Below are positions 15,045 through 24,244 of a stretch of DNA of 36,863 nucleotides, in pieces. Every line of letters starts with the position of its first letter. The first letter of the stretch is position 1. The notes beneath the pieces are model-generated. The model saw nothing but the letters and a program-made list of their open reading frames with translations, was not told the DNA's origin and ran no database searches. The DNA is from JAFGPL01 sp046485045 (GTDB lineage Bacteria > Bacteroidota > Bacteroidia > Bacteroidales > UBA10428). A program made the translations under genes and the position numbers. The stretch lies in NCBI GenBank assembly GCA_046485045.1, contig JAWOHT010000190.1:1-36863 (forward strand). The letters are read 5' to 3'.

Positions 15045-17390
15045 ATGAAAGCAAAAAATTTAACATTGATGATTTCAGTTTTTGTATTTGTACAGGTTAT
15101 AAAATCACAGGAAATTACCCAGACCATTAGAGGAACGCTGAAAGATGAAGACGGAAAATCACCATTAACAGGGGCTACGGTTATTATTCCCGGAACAAAT
15201 CCTGTTAAAGGCGCCATTACCGATTCGAATGGTAAATTCCGTTTTGATAATATCCCTGTTGGCCGCATAGATATTGAAATTAGCTATGTGGGGTATGAAA
15301 ATAAATATGTTTCTAATATTTTAGTCAATTCGGGAAAAGAAGTAATGCTTGATATTGAAATGCGGGAATCGGTTTTAAATATGGACGAAGTGGTTATTAC
15401 TGCACGTCAGAATAAAGGAGAAGTGTTGAATGAAATGGCTATGATTAGTTCAAGGACTTTTTCGGTTGAAGAAACAAACCGGTATGCAGGTTCATTTCAG
15501 GATCCATCAAGAATGGTGTCAGCTTTTGCAGGCGTTTCAAGCAATCCTGAGGGAAATAACGATATTATTGTAAGAGGCAATTCGCCAAAAGGTATTTTAT
15601 GGAGATTGGATGGTATTGAAATTCCAAACCCCAACCATTTTTCAAACGAAGGTGCAACCGGAGGCTCAATTAGCGCTTTAAACAGCGATTTGTTGTCAAA
15701 TTCAGATTTCTATACAGGCGCTTTTGCCCCTGAGTATGGCGATGTTTTCTCTGGTGTTTTCGATATTCACATGCGCAGCGGGAATAATGAAAAGCGTGAA
15801 TATTCCATTGGTGTTGGCGCACTTGGTACAGATATTACATTAGAAGGTCCATTCAGGAATAATTATGGAGGTTCGTACCTTGTAAATTACAGGTATTCTT
15901 CGCTTGCTATGCTTAGTGATGCCGGCATTGTTGATTTTGACGGAGTGCCAAAATACCAGGATGCTGCATTTAAACTGTTGATTCCGACTAAAAAAACCGG
16001 GACATTTTCTTTATTCGGACTTGGAGGTATAAGCCATATTTTAACTTTAGAAGAGGATAACGAAGGCAATATAATTGAAGAAGGCGATTTTGGTTCAAAA
16101 CTTGGAATGATAGGACTGAACCATACCCTGCCTTTTAACAGTAATAATTTTATGAAAGTTTCTCTATCTGTTGCCGGGAATAACAGCGGATATAAAGAAT
16201 ATGAGTCCGATTCGGCTGATATAATGCAATTCAACTTCGAAGGCCTGTGGGCAAAATCAAGTTTCAGATCGGCCTTAATGTTCAGTTCAAAAATTAATGC
16301 ACGAAACAGGTTGGTATCCGGAATCAAGTTTTCAAGAAACTTCTACGATTTATATGAATATTATATGGACGAGGATTTTGACAGATGGGTATATGGTTTA
16401 GATTTAAACCGCCATGCGGATATTTTACAGGGCTATGTCAGCTGGAAATTCAGAATGACAGATAACCTGACTTTTGTAAGCGGATTTCACGGAATTTATT
16501 TTTCGGTGAATGATGATTACAATTTAGAACCCCGTTTAGGACTGAAATGGCAGGTTAGTCCGAAACATTCTGTTAACCTGGGATATGGTGTACATTCTAA
16601 AGCCGAAAGCATTATAACATACTATACCATTATTAACAATGCAGAAAGTCGCCCGGTAACCCCTAATAGTAACCTGGGTCTTGCTAAATCGCAACATTTT
16701 GTATTGGGTTACGATTACCGGTTTAGCAAAAATCTGAACGCCAGGGTTGAACTTTATTACCAGGATATTTTTAATGTTCCGGTAGAGAATATCGACACGA
16801 GCAGTTTTACCCTGCTTAACAGTGACGAGGGTTATATAAACAAAGCTTTAATTAATAAAGGAACAGGCTATAATTATGGTATAGAATTTACCCTCGAGAA
16901 GTATTTTACTAATCAGTATTATTTCCTGTTTACCACTTCGGTTTATGATTCGAAATACAAAGCCCTTGATGGTGTTTTGCGAAATACCAGGTATAATGGT
17001 AATTATGCTTTCAATTTACTTGCCGGAAAGGAGTTCAATCTGGGAAATGGTAAAAGCAAAAAGGTTTTGGGTGTAAATGCCAAAATATTTTATAGCGGCG
17101 GTAGGCGCTATATTCCGGTAGATATTGAAGAATCGCGAAAGAAGGATGAAACTGTTTATGATTATTCAAAAGCATGGGATAAACGTTTAGACGATATTTT
17201 CCAGTTAAACCTTTCAATTTCATACAGGATTAACAGACCTAAAGCAGGGCATGAAATACTGCTGGATATAGCTAATGTTACAGGTGCACAGGGAAAAACA
17301 TGGGAGTTTTATAATGAATTAACCAATAAACTTGATTATGATAAACAGGTTTTTATGATTCCGAATATCATGTACAGGGTTCATTTTTAA
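15045..17390 (+). CDS. TonB-dependent outer-membrane receptor
   Basis: This is an outer-membrane beta-barrel that would import a ligand using TonB energy. After a signal peptide (ending near IKSQ, 22) there is a carboxypeptidase-regulatory-like domain at about 27-112 (TIRGTLKDEDGKSPLTGATV, GAITDSNGKFRFDNIPVG). The linker VLNMDEVVITA (about 110-122) follows. The plug is at about 125-250 (SFQDPSRMVSAFAGVSS, NDIIVRGNSPKGILWRLDGIEI), then a barrel ending MIPNIMYRVHF. At 781 residues, with no SusD next to it, it is not a SusC. The PSRMVSAFAGV and RGNSP motifs are common in stand-alone Bacteroidota receptors. The ligand is unknown. Confidence 0.92.
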   Translation: MKAKNLTLMISVFVFVQVIKSQEITQTIRGTLKDEDGKSPLTGATVIIPGTNPVKGAITDSNGKFRFDNIPVGRIDIEISYVGYENKYVSNILVNSGKEVMLDIEMRESVLNMDEVVITARQNKGEVLNEMAMISSRTFSVEETNRYAGSFQDPSRMVSAFAGVSSNPEGNNDIIVRGNSPKGILWRLDGIEIPNPNHFSNEGATGGSISALNSDLLSNSDFYTGAFAPEYGDVFSGVFDIHMRSGNNEKREYSIGVGALGTDITLEGPFRNNYGGSYLVNYRYSSLAMLSDAGIVDFDGVPKYQDAAFKLLIPTKKTGTFSLFGLGGISHILTLEEDNEGNIIEEGDFGSKLGMIGLNHTLPFNSNNFMKVSLSVAGNNSGYKEYESDSADIMQFNFEGLWAKSSFRSALMFSSKINARNRLVSGIKFSRNFYDLYEYYMDEDFDRWVYGLDLNRHADILQGYVSWKFRMTDNLTFVSGFHGIYFSVNDDYNLEPRLGLKWQVSPKHSVNLGYGVHSKAESIITYYTIINNAESRPVTPNSNLGLAKSQHFVLGYDYRFSKNLNARVELYYQDIFNVPVENIDTSSFTLLNSDEGYINKALINKGTGYNYGIEFTLEKYFTNQYYFLFTTSVYDSKYKALDGVLRNTRYNGNYAFNLLAGKEFNLGNGKSKKVLGVNAKIFYSGGRRYIPVDIEESRKKDETVYDYSKAWDKRLDDIFQLNLSISYRINRPKAGHEILLDIANVTGAQGKTWEFYNELTNKLDYDKQVFMIPNIMYRVHF

Positions 17391-17411
17391 TGATATGTCT
17401 AAAGGTTATAA

Positions 17412-17460
17412 ATGGTTGCATAGCATTAAATCAAAAAACCCAAAATCGTGATGCAACCAT
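17412..17460. repeat. Inverted pair of the ATGCAACCAT motif
   Basis: ATGGTTGCAT (17412-17421) and ATGCAACCAT (17451-17460) are perfect 10-base inverted arms with a 29-base loop, between the TonB receptor and the end of cysN. The same sequence, without the last T of context, is in the promoter box at 14788. It could be a bidirectional stem or two regulator sites. Confidence 0.5.
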
Positions 17461-17498
17461 AATTTATATCAAAAGAAATATCCCGGTTCAAAGGCTAT

Positions 17499-18779
17499 TT
17501 AAATAATCATTCCCGCGCCCACTGTTTCGTTGGTGCCTTCATCAATAAGTATGAGGCTGCCGGTTGAACGGTTTTTCCGGTAAGAATCATAACATAAGGG
17601 TTGAGTGGTTCTGATGGTAATCTGTGCTATTTCGTTCAATCCTATGTTTTTATCCTCGTTGTTCTTTTCAAGGTTATTGATATTCACCTTGTAGTTTACA
17701 TCTTTAATAATGCATTTAACATCTTTCGAAGTGTGTTTAAGGTTATATTTCCCGCCAATTTTCATGGGTTTTTCATTCAACCAGCAGATCATCAGGGTGA
17801 TATCCTGGCTAACCTGCGGAAGGTTGTTTTCCTTCACGATCATATCGCCCCTGCTTATGTCAATATCGTCTTGAAGGGTAAGGGTTACCGATTGGGGAGG
17901 AAATGCCATTTCGATGCTTCCGTTCATCGTATCAATTGATTTAATCACAGTGTTCAATCCAGATGGTAAAATTGTAACATTGTCACCGGGTTTAAAAATC
18001 CCCCCGGCAACCCTGCCTGCATAACCGCGGTAATCATGAAATTCATCTGACTGTGGTCTGATAACATACTGAACCGGGAAACGCGGATCGGTAAAGTTCC
18101 TGTCGCTGCTGATATGGATGTTTTCGAGCAGGTACATCAGGGTAGGTCCGTCATACCAATTCATGTTTTCAGAACGATCAACTACATTGTCACCTTTCAG
18201 GGCACTTATGGGCACAAACCTTATATCCTGGATGTCGAGTTTGCCGGCGATATTTTCGAAGTCGATCCTTATTTTTTCAAACACCTCTTCACTGAACCCT
18301 ACAAGGTCCATTTTATTCACACAGATTATCAGGTGGGGTATTTGCAGCAACGATGCAATGAATGCGTGCCTGATGGTTTGTTCCAATACGCCGTTGCGGG
18401 CATCAATTAGTGTAATGGCAGCATTGGCTGTGGATGCGCCGGTAACCATATTACGGGTATATTGCACGTGTCCCGGGGTATCGGCAATAATGAATTTTCT
18501 TTTTGGGGTGGCAAAATATCTGTAAGCCACATCAATGGTGATTCCCTGTTCGCGTTCGGCACGAAGGCCGTCGGTTAACAACGAAAGGTTGATATGTTCT
18601 TCACCCCTGCTTATGCTGGCCTTTTCGATAGCTTCAAGCTGGTCTTCGAAGATAGCTTTACTGTCATATAGCAATCTTCCGATCAGGGTGCTTTTACCAT
18701 CATCCACACTACCGGCAGTGGTAAATCGCATCAGTTCCATATTCAGGTATCCGGCTTGTATGTCTTTATAATCTTGCAT
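17499..18779 (-). CDS. cysN: Sulfate adenylyltransferase subunit 1 (GTPase)
   Basis: CysN hydrolyses GTP to drive formation of APS from sulfate and ATP by CysD. I place the start at the ATG at 18779 (MQDYKDIQ, 426 residues). The earlier ATG at 18821 lies inside a perfect palindrome and adds an unconserved leader. GTPase motifs are GSVDDGKST (23-31), DTPGHVQYTRN (100-110) and NKMD (155-158), followed by VPISALKGDNV. The elongation-factor-like beta domains follow. There is no fused APS kinase; cysC is a separate gene in the same operon. Confidence 0.94.
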   Translation of the reverse strand: MQDYKDIQAGYLNMELMRFTTAGSVDDGKSTLIGRLLYDSKAIFEDQLEAIEKASISRGEEHINLSLLTDGLRAEREQGITIDVAYRYFATPKRKFIIADTPGHVQYTRNMVTGASTANAAITLIDARNGVLEQTIRHAFIASLLQIPHLIICVNKMDLVGFSEEVFEKIRIDFENIAGKLDIQDIRFVPISALKGDNVVDRSENMNWYDGPTLMYLLENIHISSDRNFTDPRFPVQYVIRPQSDEFHDYRGYAGRVAGGIFKPGDNVTILPSGLNTVIKSIDTMNGSIEMAFPPQSVTLTLQDDIDISRGDMIVKENNLPQVSQDITLMICWLNEKPMKIGGKYNLKHTSKDVKCIIKDVNYKVNINNLEKNNEDKNIGLNEIAQITIRTTQPLCYDSYRKNRSTGSLILIDEGTNETVGAGMII

Positions 18780-18802
18780 TTTTATTTTTTTTGATGTTTG
18801 AT

Positions 18803-18835
18803 AAGTATTCCATCCCTTCAAGGGATGGAATACTT
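18803..18835. repeat. Perfect 15-base-pair palindrome between cysD and cysN
   Basis: AAGTATTCCATCCCT, loop TCA, AGGGATGGAATACTT form a perfect hairpin. It lies between the cysD stop and the cysN start, 23 bases before the cysN ATG. No U-tract follows on the transcribed strand, so it is more likely a REP-like palindrome or RNA-stability element than a terminator. Confidence 0.9.
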
Positions 18836-18840
18836 AATAT

Positions 18841-19746
18841 CTAAAAATATCCTTCTTTTTTTCTGTCTTCCATCGCAGAGTCAGAGCGTTTGTCATCATA
18901 TCTGCCTCCTCTTTCGGTTACGCGGGTGGCTGCAACTTCATTGATAATATCTTCTAAAGTTGTAGCTCTTGAGAGTGTAAGGCCGGTGCAGGTAATATCA
19001 CCGATTGTACGACATCTTACATCCATAATCTCAGGTTTTTCTGTTTCCTTCATTGCCATAAACGGAGCAGTGGCCAGCCAAACCCCGTCGCGGTTAAACA
19101 CTTCACGTTTATGCGTGAAATAAAGATCCGGAATTTCTATATCTTCCATAAAGATATATTGCCACACGTCCATCTCGGTCCAGTTGCTCAGCGGAAATAC
19201 CCTGAAGTGCTCGCCCATTCTTTTTTTTCCATTAAAAATATTCCATAGTTCAGGTCTTTGATTCTTGGGGTCCCACTGTCCGAATTCATCGCGGTGAGAA
19301 AAAAAACGTTCTTTAGCCCTTGCCTTCTCTTCGTCTCTTCTGCCACCACCCAGCGCGGCATCGAATTTAAATTCTTCGATGGCATCAAGAAGGGTAGCTG
19401 TTTGCAGTACATTGCGGCTTGCATTAATGCCTATCTCTTCTGTTACCTTGCCAGTGTTAATGGTATCCTGTACAAGTCTTGCAATACATTTACCACCGGT
19501 TTTTTCCATCAACTGGTCACGGAATTCAAGTGTTTCGGGAAAATTATGGCCTGTATCTATGTGCATTAAAGGAATCGGCACCTTAGCCGGCCAGAATGCT
19601 TTTCTGGCAATATAATACATTACAATTGAGTCTTTACCACCTGAAAAAAGAAGGGTAGGGCGGTCAAACTGTGCAGCAACCTCCCTGATCACAAATATTG
19701 ATTCAGCTTCCAGCTCTCTCAGGTGGTTGATATTGTATTTTTCCAT
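18841..19746 (-). CDS. cysD: Sulfate adenylyltransferase subunit 2
   Basis: CysD is the ATP-pyrophosphatase that adenylates sulfate to APS in complex with CysN. The PP-loop SGGKDS is at residues 35-40. Other conserved blocks are PLMHIDTGHNFPETLEFRD, GGGRRDEEKARAKER, FPLSNWTEMDVWQYI and GRYDDKRSDSAMEDRKKEGYF at the C-terminus. At 301 residues it is full length. It starts six bases after the cysC stop, so the two are surely co-transcribed. Confidence 0.96.
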   Translation of the reverse strand: MEKYNINHLRELEAESIFVIREVAAQFDRPTLLFSGGKDSIVMYYIARKAFWPAKVPIPLMHIDTGHNFPETLEFRDQLMEKTGGKCIARLVQDTINTGKVTEEIGINASRNVLQTATLLDAIEEFKFDAALGGGRRDEEKARAKERFFSHRDEFGQWDPKNQRPELWNIFNGKKRMGEHFRVFPLSNWTEMDVWQYIFMEDIEIPDLYFTHKREVFNRDGVWLATAPFMAMKETEKPEIMDVRCRTIGDITCTGLTLSRATTLEDIINEVAATRVTERGGRYDDKRSDSAMEDRKKEGYF

Positions 19747-19752
19747 GTGCTA

Positions 19753-20361
19753 TTATTTATAGGCTATTCGTGATAATAAATATGTGTAAAGTTTATTTAT
19801 GCTTTCATCTATTGACAGATTGTCTGTCTGTATTTCAATATCAGGCTTTTGTGGCGGTTCAAACGGGGCATTCACCCCGGTGAAATCACCGATTATTCCT
19901 TTTCTGGCTTTTTCATATAATCCCTTCGTATCTCTTAATTCGCAGACTTTAAGGGGTGCATTTATATATACTTCAATAAAATCGTTTTGCCCGATGATCT
20001 CTTTTGCCATTTTACGTGTTTCTTCGGTAGGGCTTATAAACGCATTGATTGAAATAATGCTGCATGACAGCATCAGCTTTGAAATCTCGGCTATGCGGCG
20101 CAGGTTTTCCATCCTGTCGGCTTCTGAAAAAGATAAGTCTTTGTTCAGTCCTGCCCGCAGGATATCACCATCAAGAATCTGGGCCAGATAGCCATTTTCG
20201 AACATGATTTTTTCAAGACCGGCTGCAATTGTACTTTTTCCGGCCCCGGATAGTCCGCACATCCAAACAACCTTTGCATGCTGGCAGAGAAGTTCTGCCT
20301 TTTTCTTTCTTAAAAGAGACCAGTCAATACCTGTAAATTGGTTTGTTTCTGTGCTTTGCAT
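19753..20361 (-). CDS. cysC: Adenylylsulfate (APS) kinase
   Basis: This enzyme phosphorylates APS to PAPS, the donor for sulfation and for assimilatory reduction. I start it at the ATG at 20361 (MQSTETNQFTG, 202 residues). The ATG at 20436 would precede the promoter box at 20390-20397. The P-loop GLSGAGKST is at 36-44. DGDILRAGLNKDLSFSEADRMENLRR, AFISPTEETR and LRDTKGLYEKARKG are APS kinase signatures. It is the first gene of cysC-cysD-cysN. No cysH or sulfite reductase is in view, so use for sulfated glycans or lipids is possible. Confidence 0.95.
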   Translation of the reverse strand: MQSTETNQFTGIDWSLLRKKKAELLCQHAKVVWMCGLSGAGKSTIAAGLEKIMFENGYLAQILDGDILRAGLNKDLSFSEADRMENLRRIAEISKLMLSCSIISINAFISPTEETRKMAKEIIGQNDFIEVYINAPLKVCELRDTKGLYEKARKGIIGDFTGVNAPFEPPQKPDIEIQTDNLSIDESINKLYTYLLSRIAYK

Positions 20362-20389
20362 GCAATCTGTCTTTGAATTTTTCAAGCTG

Positions 20390-20397
20390 CAAATATA
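20390..20397 (-). promoter_or_regulatory. Candidate -7 box of the cysCDN operon
   Basis: TATATTTG (minus strand), followed by GC, matches TAnnTTTG. It lies 28 bases upstream of the chosen cysC start, implying a short leader of about 20 bases. It rules against the upstream in-frame ATG. No good -33 TTTG is visible. Confidence 0.55.
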
Positions 20398-20441
20398 ACA
20401 AATATGTCGAAAATCAGATAATGCTTTTAAAAGCATTCCCT

Positions 20442-23400
20442 TTACTTAACCATAATTGTTTCAGAAACAACACTGTTATTGTATTTGATGGTTAAAATAT
20501 AGTTTCCGGTTTTGAGGTTGTTCAGATGCATTTGTTTTTTTTCAACGAGACTATTTTTCAAAAATTTTTCAGAATACAAGCATCTTCCATCGGAGGCATA
20601 AACCTGAACAAGATAATCACCTGAGTAGGAGGTGTTCCATTCAAATGTAAAATTGCCATTATTCGGGTTGGGATAAATTACGGGCTTAACATTTAACGTG
20701 ACTTCCGGTGAAGGCATCTTCACGGTGTTCAGGTCAAGCGACCAGATGCCCCTGCCATGAGTGGCTACCACCATCTGGTTATCCTGAATAAACATCTGCC
20801 AGACCGAAACGGCGGGCAGCCCATTGTCGGCATAATGCCAGGATATGCCGTTATCGGTAGATTCAAAAATGCCTATTTCGGTTCCTGCCCAAATAATATC
20901 TGTGTTGTAAGGCATCACAATAAGAGAGTACAATTTTACATCAGGAAAACCGTTGCTGCTTGTATTATTGTTTTCGAAACCTGTAATATCGTTCCAACTA
21001 TTGCCAAAGTCGGTGGTCATTAAGATTTTGGGCTTTCCTTTATAAGAAAAAAGTGCATATGCAGTTTCTTTATTGAAAGGATGAGTCGCCAGGCCGCTGA
21101 TATAACCGAGTTTCGTATTTGTGTAGTTTGACACCGGATTGAACTTTATCCCTCTGTTTTTCGAAACGAAAAGGCGTATGTCCGGTTTGGTATACATGCC
21201 TCCCCCGGCCCAGACTACCGAGTCGTTAGCCAGTGATACCTTAACATTCAGGGCATCAACATCGTTTATTGAGTTTGTCCAGCCATTTTTTATTTCAATT
21301 GTTTCCCATGCAAATTTACCGAGACCGAAGTTGGTATGCCTGAGCACACCATTTTGGGTTACACCAAACACCAGATCTGGATTAGCAGGTGAATGTGAAA
21401 GTCTTGTAATAAAAGGGCCCTGGATTGTGCTAACCCCTTGAATGGTCCTCGACCATGTTAATCCGTAATCGTTGCTTACGTAAAAATAGTTATTGTAAGA
21501 TGAGCCCAAAATACGATGTGGATAAACGGGGTGCCATAATGCTTCGAAACCGTCACCTGCAAGTTTGTCGGAATAGTCGGAAGTGGAGGTTGCTTCAGCC
21601 AGGCTGGGCGACTGCCATGTGCCGTTATCCTGCATACCCCCGATGTATTCATGAGCGCCTGGCTTTTTGGCCACGCCATAAAACTGTGTGGTAATGTAGC
21701 CCCTGTTAATCTGTTCCCATGTTTTTCCTTCGTTGTAAGATATTCCAAGACCGCCGTCATTGGCTTCAAGAATGGTAAATTTCTTATTGACAGAATCGGT
21801 AATAATAGTAATTATTTCATGATGGTCAACATGCAGGTTTGAGTTTTTCTGGTAGTCGGCAAGCACAGTAACAATGCTTTCCTGGTTAATTAATGTAAAG
21901 GTGCCATATTCAACCAGTATTTTTGATGCTGGTATTGAATCTGCGTTCCATATTTTTTCATCTGCAAGGATAGGCCAGAAGAAGTATAACTGTTTGTATG
22001 TGTGCCCTCCGGTCTTGGTTATTTTATCCGATGGTATATTTTCATTATATGGAACAGCATGAATAAAAAAGTATTCCCTGCCGGATATTTCGTCTTCGGG
22101 ATCTCTTTCGATCAGGTTAAAAGCGCCGTCTCTTTCCTGGTCGCGGAATGAGATCATAAGTTGTCTGTTTTTGTCGATATCCCATGCCTGAAACGGTACA
22201 TCTGTATAATCCATGTAGGTGTACTCATCAGGCGGCACTCCTGAACCTTCACCCGCAGGCACAGTGAAGCGGTGTGCTTTTTGTTTAATCCCTTCACCGA
22301 ACCTGATCTCAACGGTAGACCAGTCGGTGGTTAAAATTTCGACTCCGTCTTCATCATCACCGGTAGACATGCCACCGCCAAGATACTTTCCTCCGAAATT
22401 GATAAATCGCAAAAAGCTACCTGTGCCGAATGTATCAACTCTTAACACCTGCGGATCGCTTGAACTGGTTCCGCCTTTGAATTCTATTTTGCCAAAATCA
22501 ACACCTGCAATAAAAACAATATTTTCATCAAACGGGTGGGCTTCGATAATGTTGTTAAACCATCCCTGCGAACCAAGGAAATTTTTGGATGATACAAACT
22601 TAGCCCAGTTTTGACCTTTGTCATTTGAAACATAAATATGGGTCTGGCGAACAAATGAACCGCGGACATTTACTATGGCTTCAACGCTGGTAAATACCTT
22701 ATCGGGATTTACGGGTGAAACTGCCAGGTGAAACCTGAGACCGTCGCCAATGCCTTTGCTTGATAAGGCCCAATTTTCACCTGCATCTGCCGATTTTAAT
22801 ATTCCAAGGCCGTTTGCAGCCGCGTATAGGGTACTGAAATTTCGCGGATCGGCTACAATATCCTGCACTTCGTATGATTTATCATATACCCTGTACCATG
22901 TATCACCTCCATCAACAGATTTAAAAATACCAGTGTTTGTGCCGGTTATGACAATATTTTCGTTTAAAGGATCGATAACTATAACGTTCACATACAGAAA
23001 ATCTAAATTTTGTGCTGTAGACTCCAGTTGGGTCCATGTATTACCCCTGTTTGTACTTTTAAAGATACCATTGCCTGAGACCATTCCATATCCGCCATAT
23101 CCCTCACCGGTACCGGCAAATATCACATTGCGGTTTGTATGGGCCATAACCAGGGTATTGGTAGAAAGATAGGGGAAGTCTTTGGACAGGTCCTGCCAGG
23201 TAAGTCCTCCGTCGGTGGTTTTCCAGATGCCTCCGCTGGCAGAACCGGCAAACCATGTTTTATAGGTTTTATCATCGGGATCAACAATAATACTTCGGGT
23301 TCTGCCACTTACGTTGCCGGGGCCTCTAAGTACCCATTGGTATTTCTCCTGTGTGCTTTTAAGTCTTGCATTTGCTGAACGGGCATTGTTAAGCTCATTC

Positions 23401-23600
23401 ATTTTATAGTTCATCTCATAACCTGAAGATTTTGAACCAACGGGAGTGCTTATCATTCTGAAAAAATGGGAATACTTGTCAGGATGGTCAAAACCCGGGG
23501 CTGCAATATTTTCTTCAGTATGGTTTATTTTCTTAATTATAAAGACAGAGAAAACCAGGAATGTTGAAACAAATATTAATATTTTAAATATATACTTCAT
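20442..23600 (-). CDS. T9SS-secreted Asp-box (sortilin/BNR-like) propeller protein
   Basis: This 1052-residue secreted or surface protein has an N-terminal hydrophobic segment (MKYIFKILIFVSTFLVFSVF). At least nine Asp-box turns are present (KTTDGGLTW, KSTNRGNTW, KSVDGGDTW, KSADAGENW, VSNDKGQNW, NEGKTW, VSNDYGLTW, TTDFGNSW, ESTDNGISW), as in VPS10/sialidase-like propellers. The last 80 residues (VIYPNPNNGNFTFEW, VQVYASDGRCLY, LKTGNYILTI) are a type A T9SS sorting domain. No sialidase catalytic residues are recognised, so it may bind rather than cut. It is the last gene of the susC1 locus, 21 bases after a lipoprotein gene. Confidence 0.9.
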   Translation of the reverse strand: MKYIFKILIFVSTFLVFSVFIIKKINHTEENIAAPGFDHPDKYSHFFRMISTPVGSKSSGYEMNYKMNELNNARSANARLKSTQEKYQWVLRGPGNVSGRTRSIIVDPDDKTYKTWFAGSASGGIWKTTDGGLTWQDLSKDFPYLSTNTLVMAHTNRNVIFAGTGEGYGGYGMVSGNGIFKSTNRGNTWTQLESTAQNLDFLYVNVIVIDPLNENIVITGTNTGIFKSVDGGDTWYRVYDKSYEVQDIVADPRNFSTLYAAANGLGILKSADAGENWALSSKGIGDGLRFHLAVSPVNPDKVFTSVEAIVNVRGSFVRQTHIYVSNDKGQNWAKFVSSKNFLGSQGWFNNIIEAHPFDENIVFIAGVDFGKIEFKGGTSSSDPQVLRVDTFGTGSFLRFINFGGKYLGGGMSTGDDEDGVEILTTDWSTVEIRFGEGIKQKAHRFTVPAGEGSGVPPDEYTYMDYTDVPFQAWDIDKNRQLMISFRDQERDGAFNLIERDPEDEISGREYFFIHAVPYNENIPSDKITKTGGHTYKQLYFFWPILADEKIWNADSIPASKILVEYGTFTLINQESIVTVLADYQKNSNLHVDHHEIITIITDSVNKKFTILEANDGGLGISYNEGKTWEQINRGYITTQFYGVAKKPGAHEYIGGMQDNGTWQSPSLAEATSTSDYSDKLAGDGFEALWHPVYPHRILGSSYNNYFYVSNDYGLTWSRTIQGVSTIQGPFITRLSHSPANPDLVFGVTQNGVLRHTNFGLGKFAWETIEIKNGWTNSINDVDALNVKVSLANDSVVWAGGGMYTKPDIRLFVSKNRGIKFNPVSNYTNTKLGYISGLATHPFNKETAYALFSYKGKPKILMTTDFGNSWNDITGFENNNTSSNGFPDVKLYSLIVMPYNTDIIWAGTEIGIFESTDNGISWHYADNGLPAVSVWQMFIQDNQMVVATHGRGIWSLDLNTVKMPSPEVTLNVKPVIYPNPNNGNFTFEWNTSYSGDYLVQVYASDGRCLYSEKFLKNSLVEKKQMHLNNLKTGNYILTIKYNNSVVSETIMVK

Positions 23601-23621
23601 TTTAAACTGTTTACATAAACA

Positions 23622-24242
23622 TTATTTATTCAAAAGACTTTTATATTTGGTGTCTTCAAACCCGGTCTTCCGGTATGCGGTAATTAATAAAGATTCCAGA
23701 AGCGCTTTCTCGTAATCGTACAGTCCGACTACGATAAAGAGTATATCCCCTTCGGTATCTTTCACCAGTTGGCCTGAGAGCGATACAAAACTGATATTAA
23801 GGCCGCCCTGGTTTAGAAAATTGAGTTGTTCACCCATCCTAATATCAAATTTACCCTGTTTGTGCGTAGTTCTGGCCCTTATTCCCTGATCATAGATATT
23901 GTTAATGAATAAACCGGAGGTATCAGCCGGGTCAAGCGCTGTTACCAGGTTGTATTCATCCGAAACAGCAGTAAGGTTTAGCAGGTTTACAAAACTGTTA
24001 AAATCTGTAAGCGATTGAAGGTTAAAATCGTTGATGGTATCAAGCGCCAACAGGTGGTTGGATTTTTCAAGTTGATAGTCAAAAGCTGCCCAGTTACCTG
24101 CTAATATATTTGGGCGGCCATTTTGATATTCAATATCATATCCGGGTTCTTCACACGATATTATAATAAGGGTGAAGATGATGGGCGAAACCATCAGGAT
24201 ATATTTAATCGAATATAATATGTTGATTTTTAATTCTTTCAT
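23622..24242 (-). CDS. SusCD-associated lipoprotein of unknown function
   Basis: I do not recognise the family. The 206-residue protein has a long N-terminal hydrophobic stretch ending in a lipobox (IIISC, Cys30). NGRPNILAGNWAAFDY after the anchor, and later LISFV-like strand segments, resemble small surface lipoproteins that travel with SusD genes. It begins two bases after the preceding lipoprotein stop and is followed by the T9SS propeller gene, which points to a surface complex. Confidence 0.72.
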   Translation of the reverse strand: MKELKINILYSIKYILMVSPIIFTLIIISCEEPGYDIEYQNGRPNILAGNWAAFDYQLEKSNHLLALDTINDFNLQSLTDFNSFVNLLNLTAVSDEYNLVTALDPADTSGLFINNIYDQGIRARTTHKQGKFDIRMGEQLNFLNQGGLNISFVSLSGQLVKDTEGDILFIVVGLYDYEKALLESLLITAYRKTGFEDTKYKSLLNK

Positions 24243-24244
24243 GT

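Noticed and set aside
18780..18821. Upstream start for cysN at 18821
   Set aside because: It lies inside the perfect palindrome and adds 14 residues not expected in CysN. The ATG at 18779 gives the usual N-terminus.
20362..20436. Upstream start for cysC at 20436
   Set aside because: The best promoter box (20390-20397) is downstream of it, and the added residues do not fit APS kinases.
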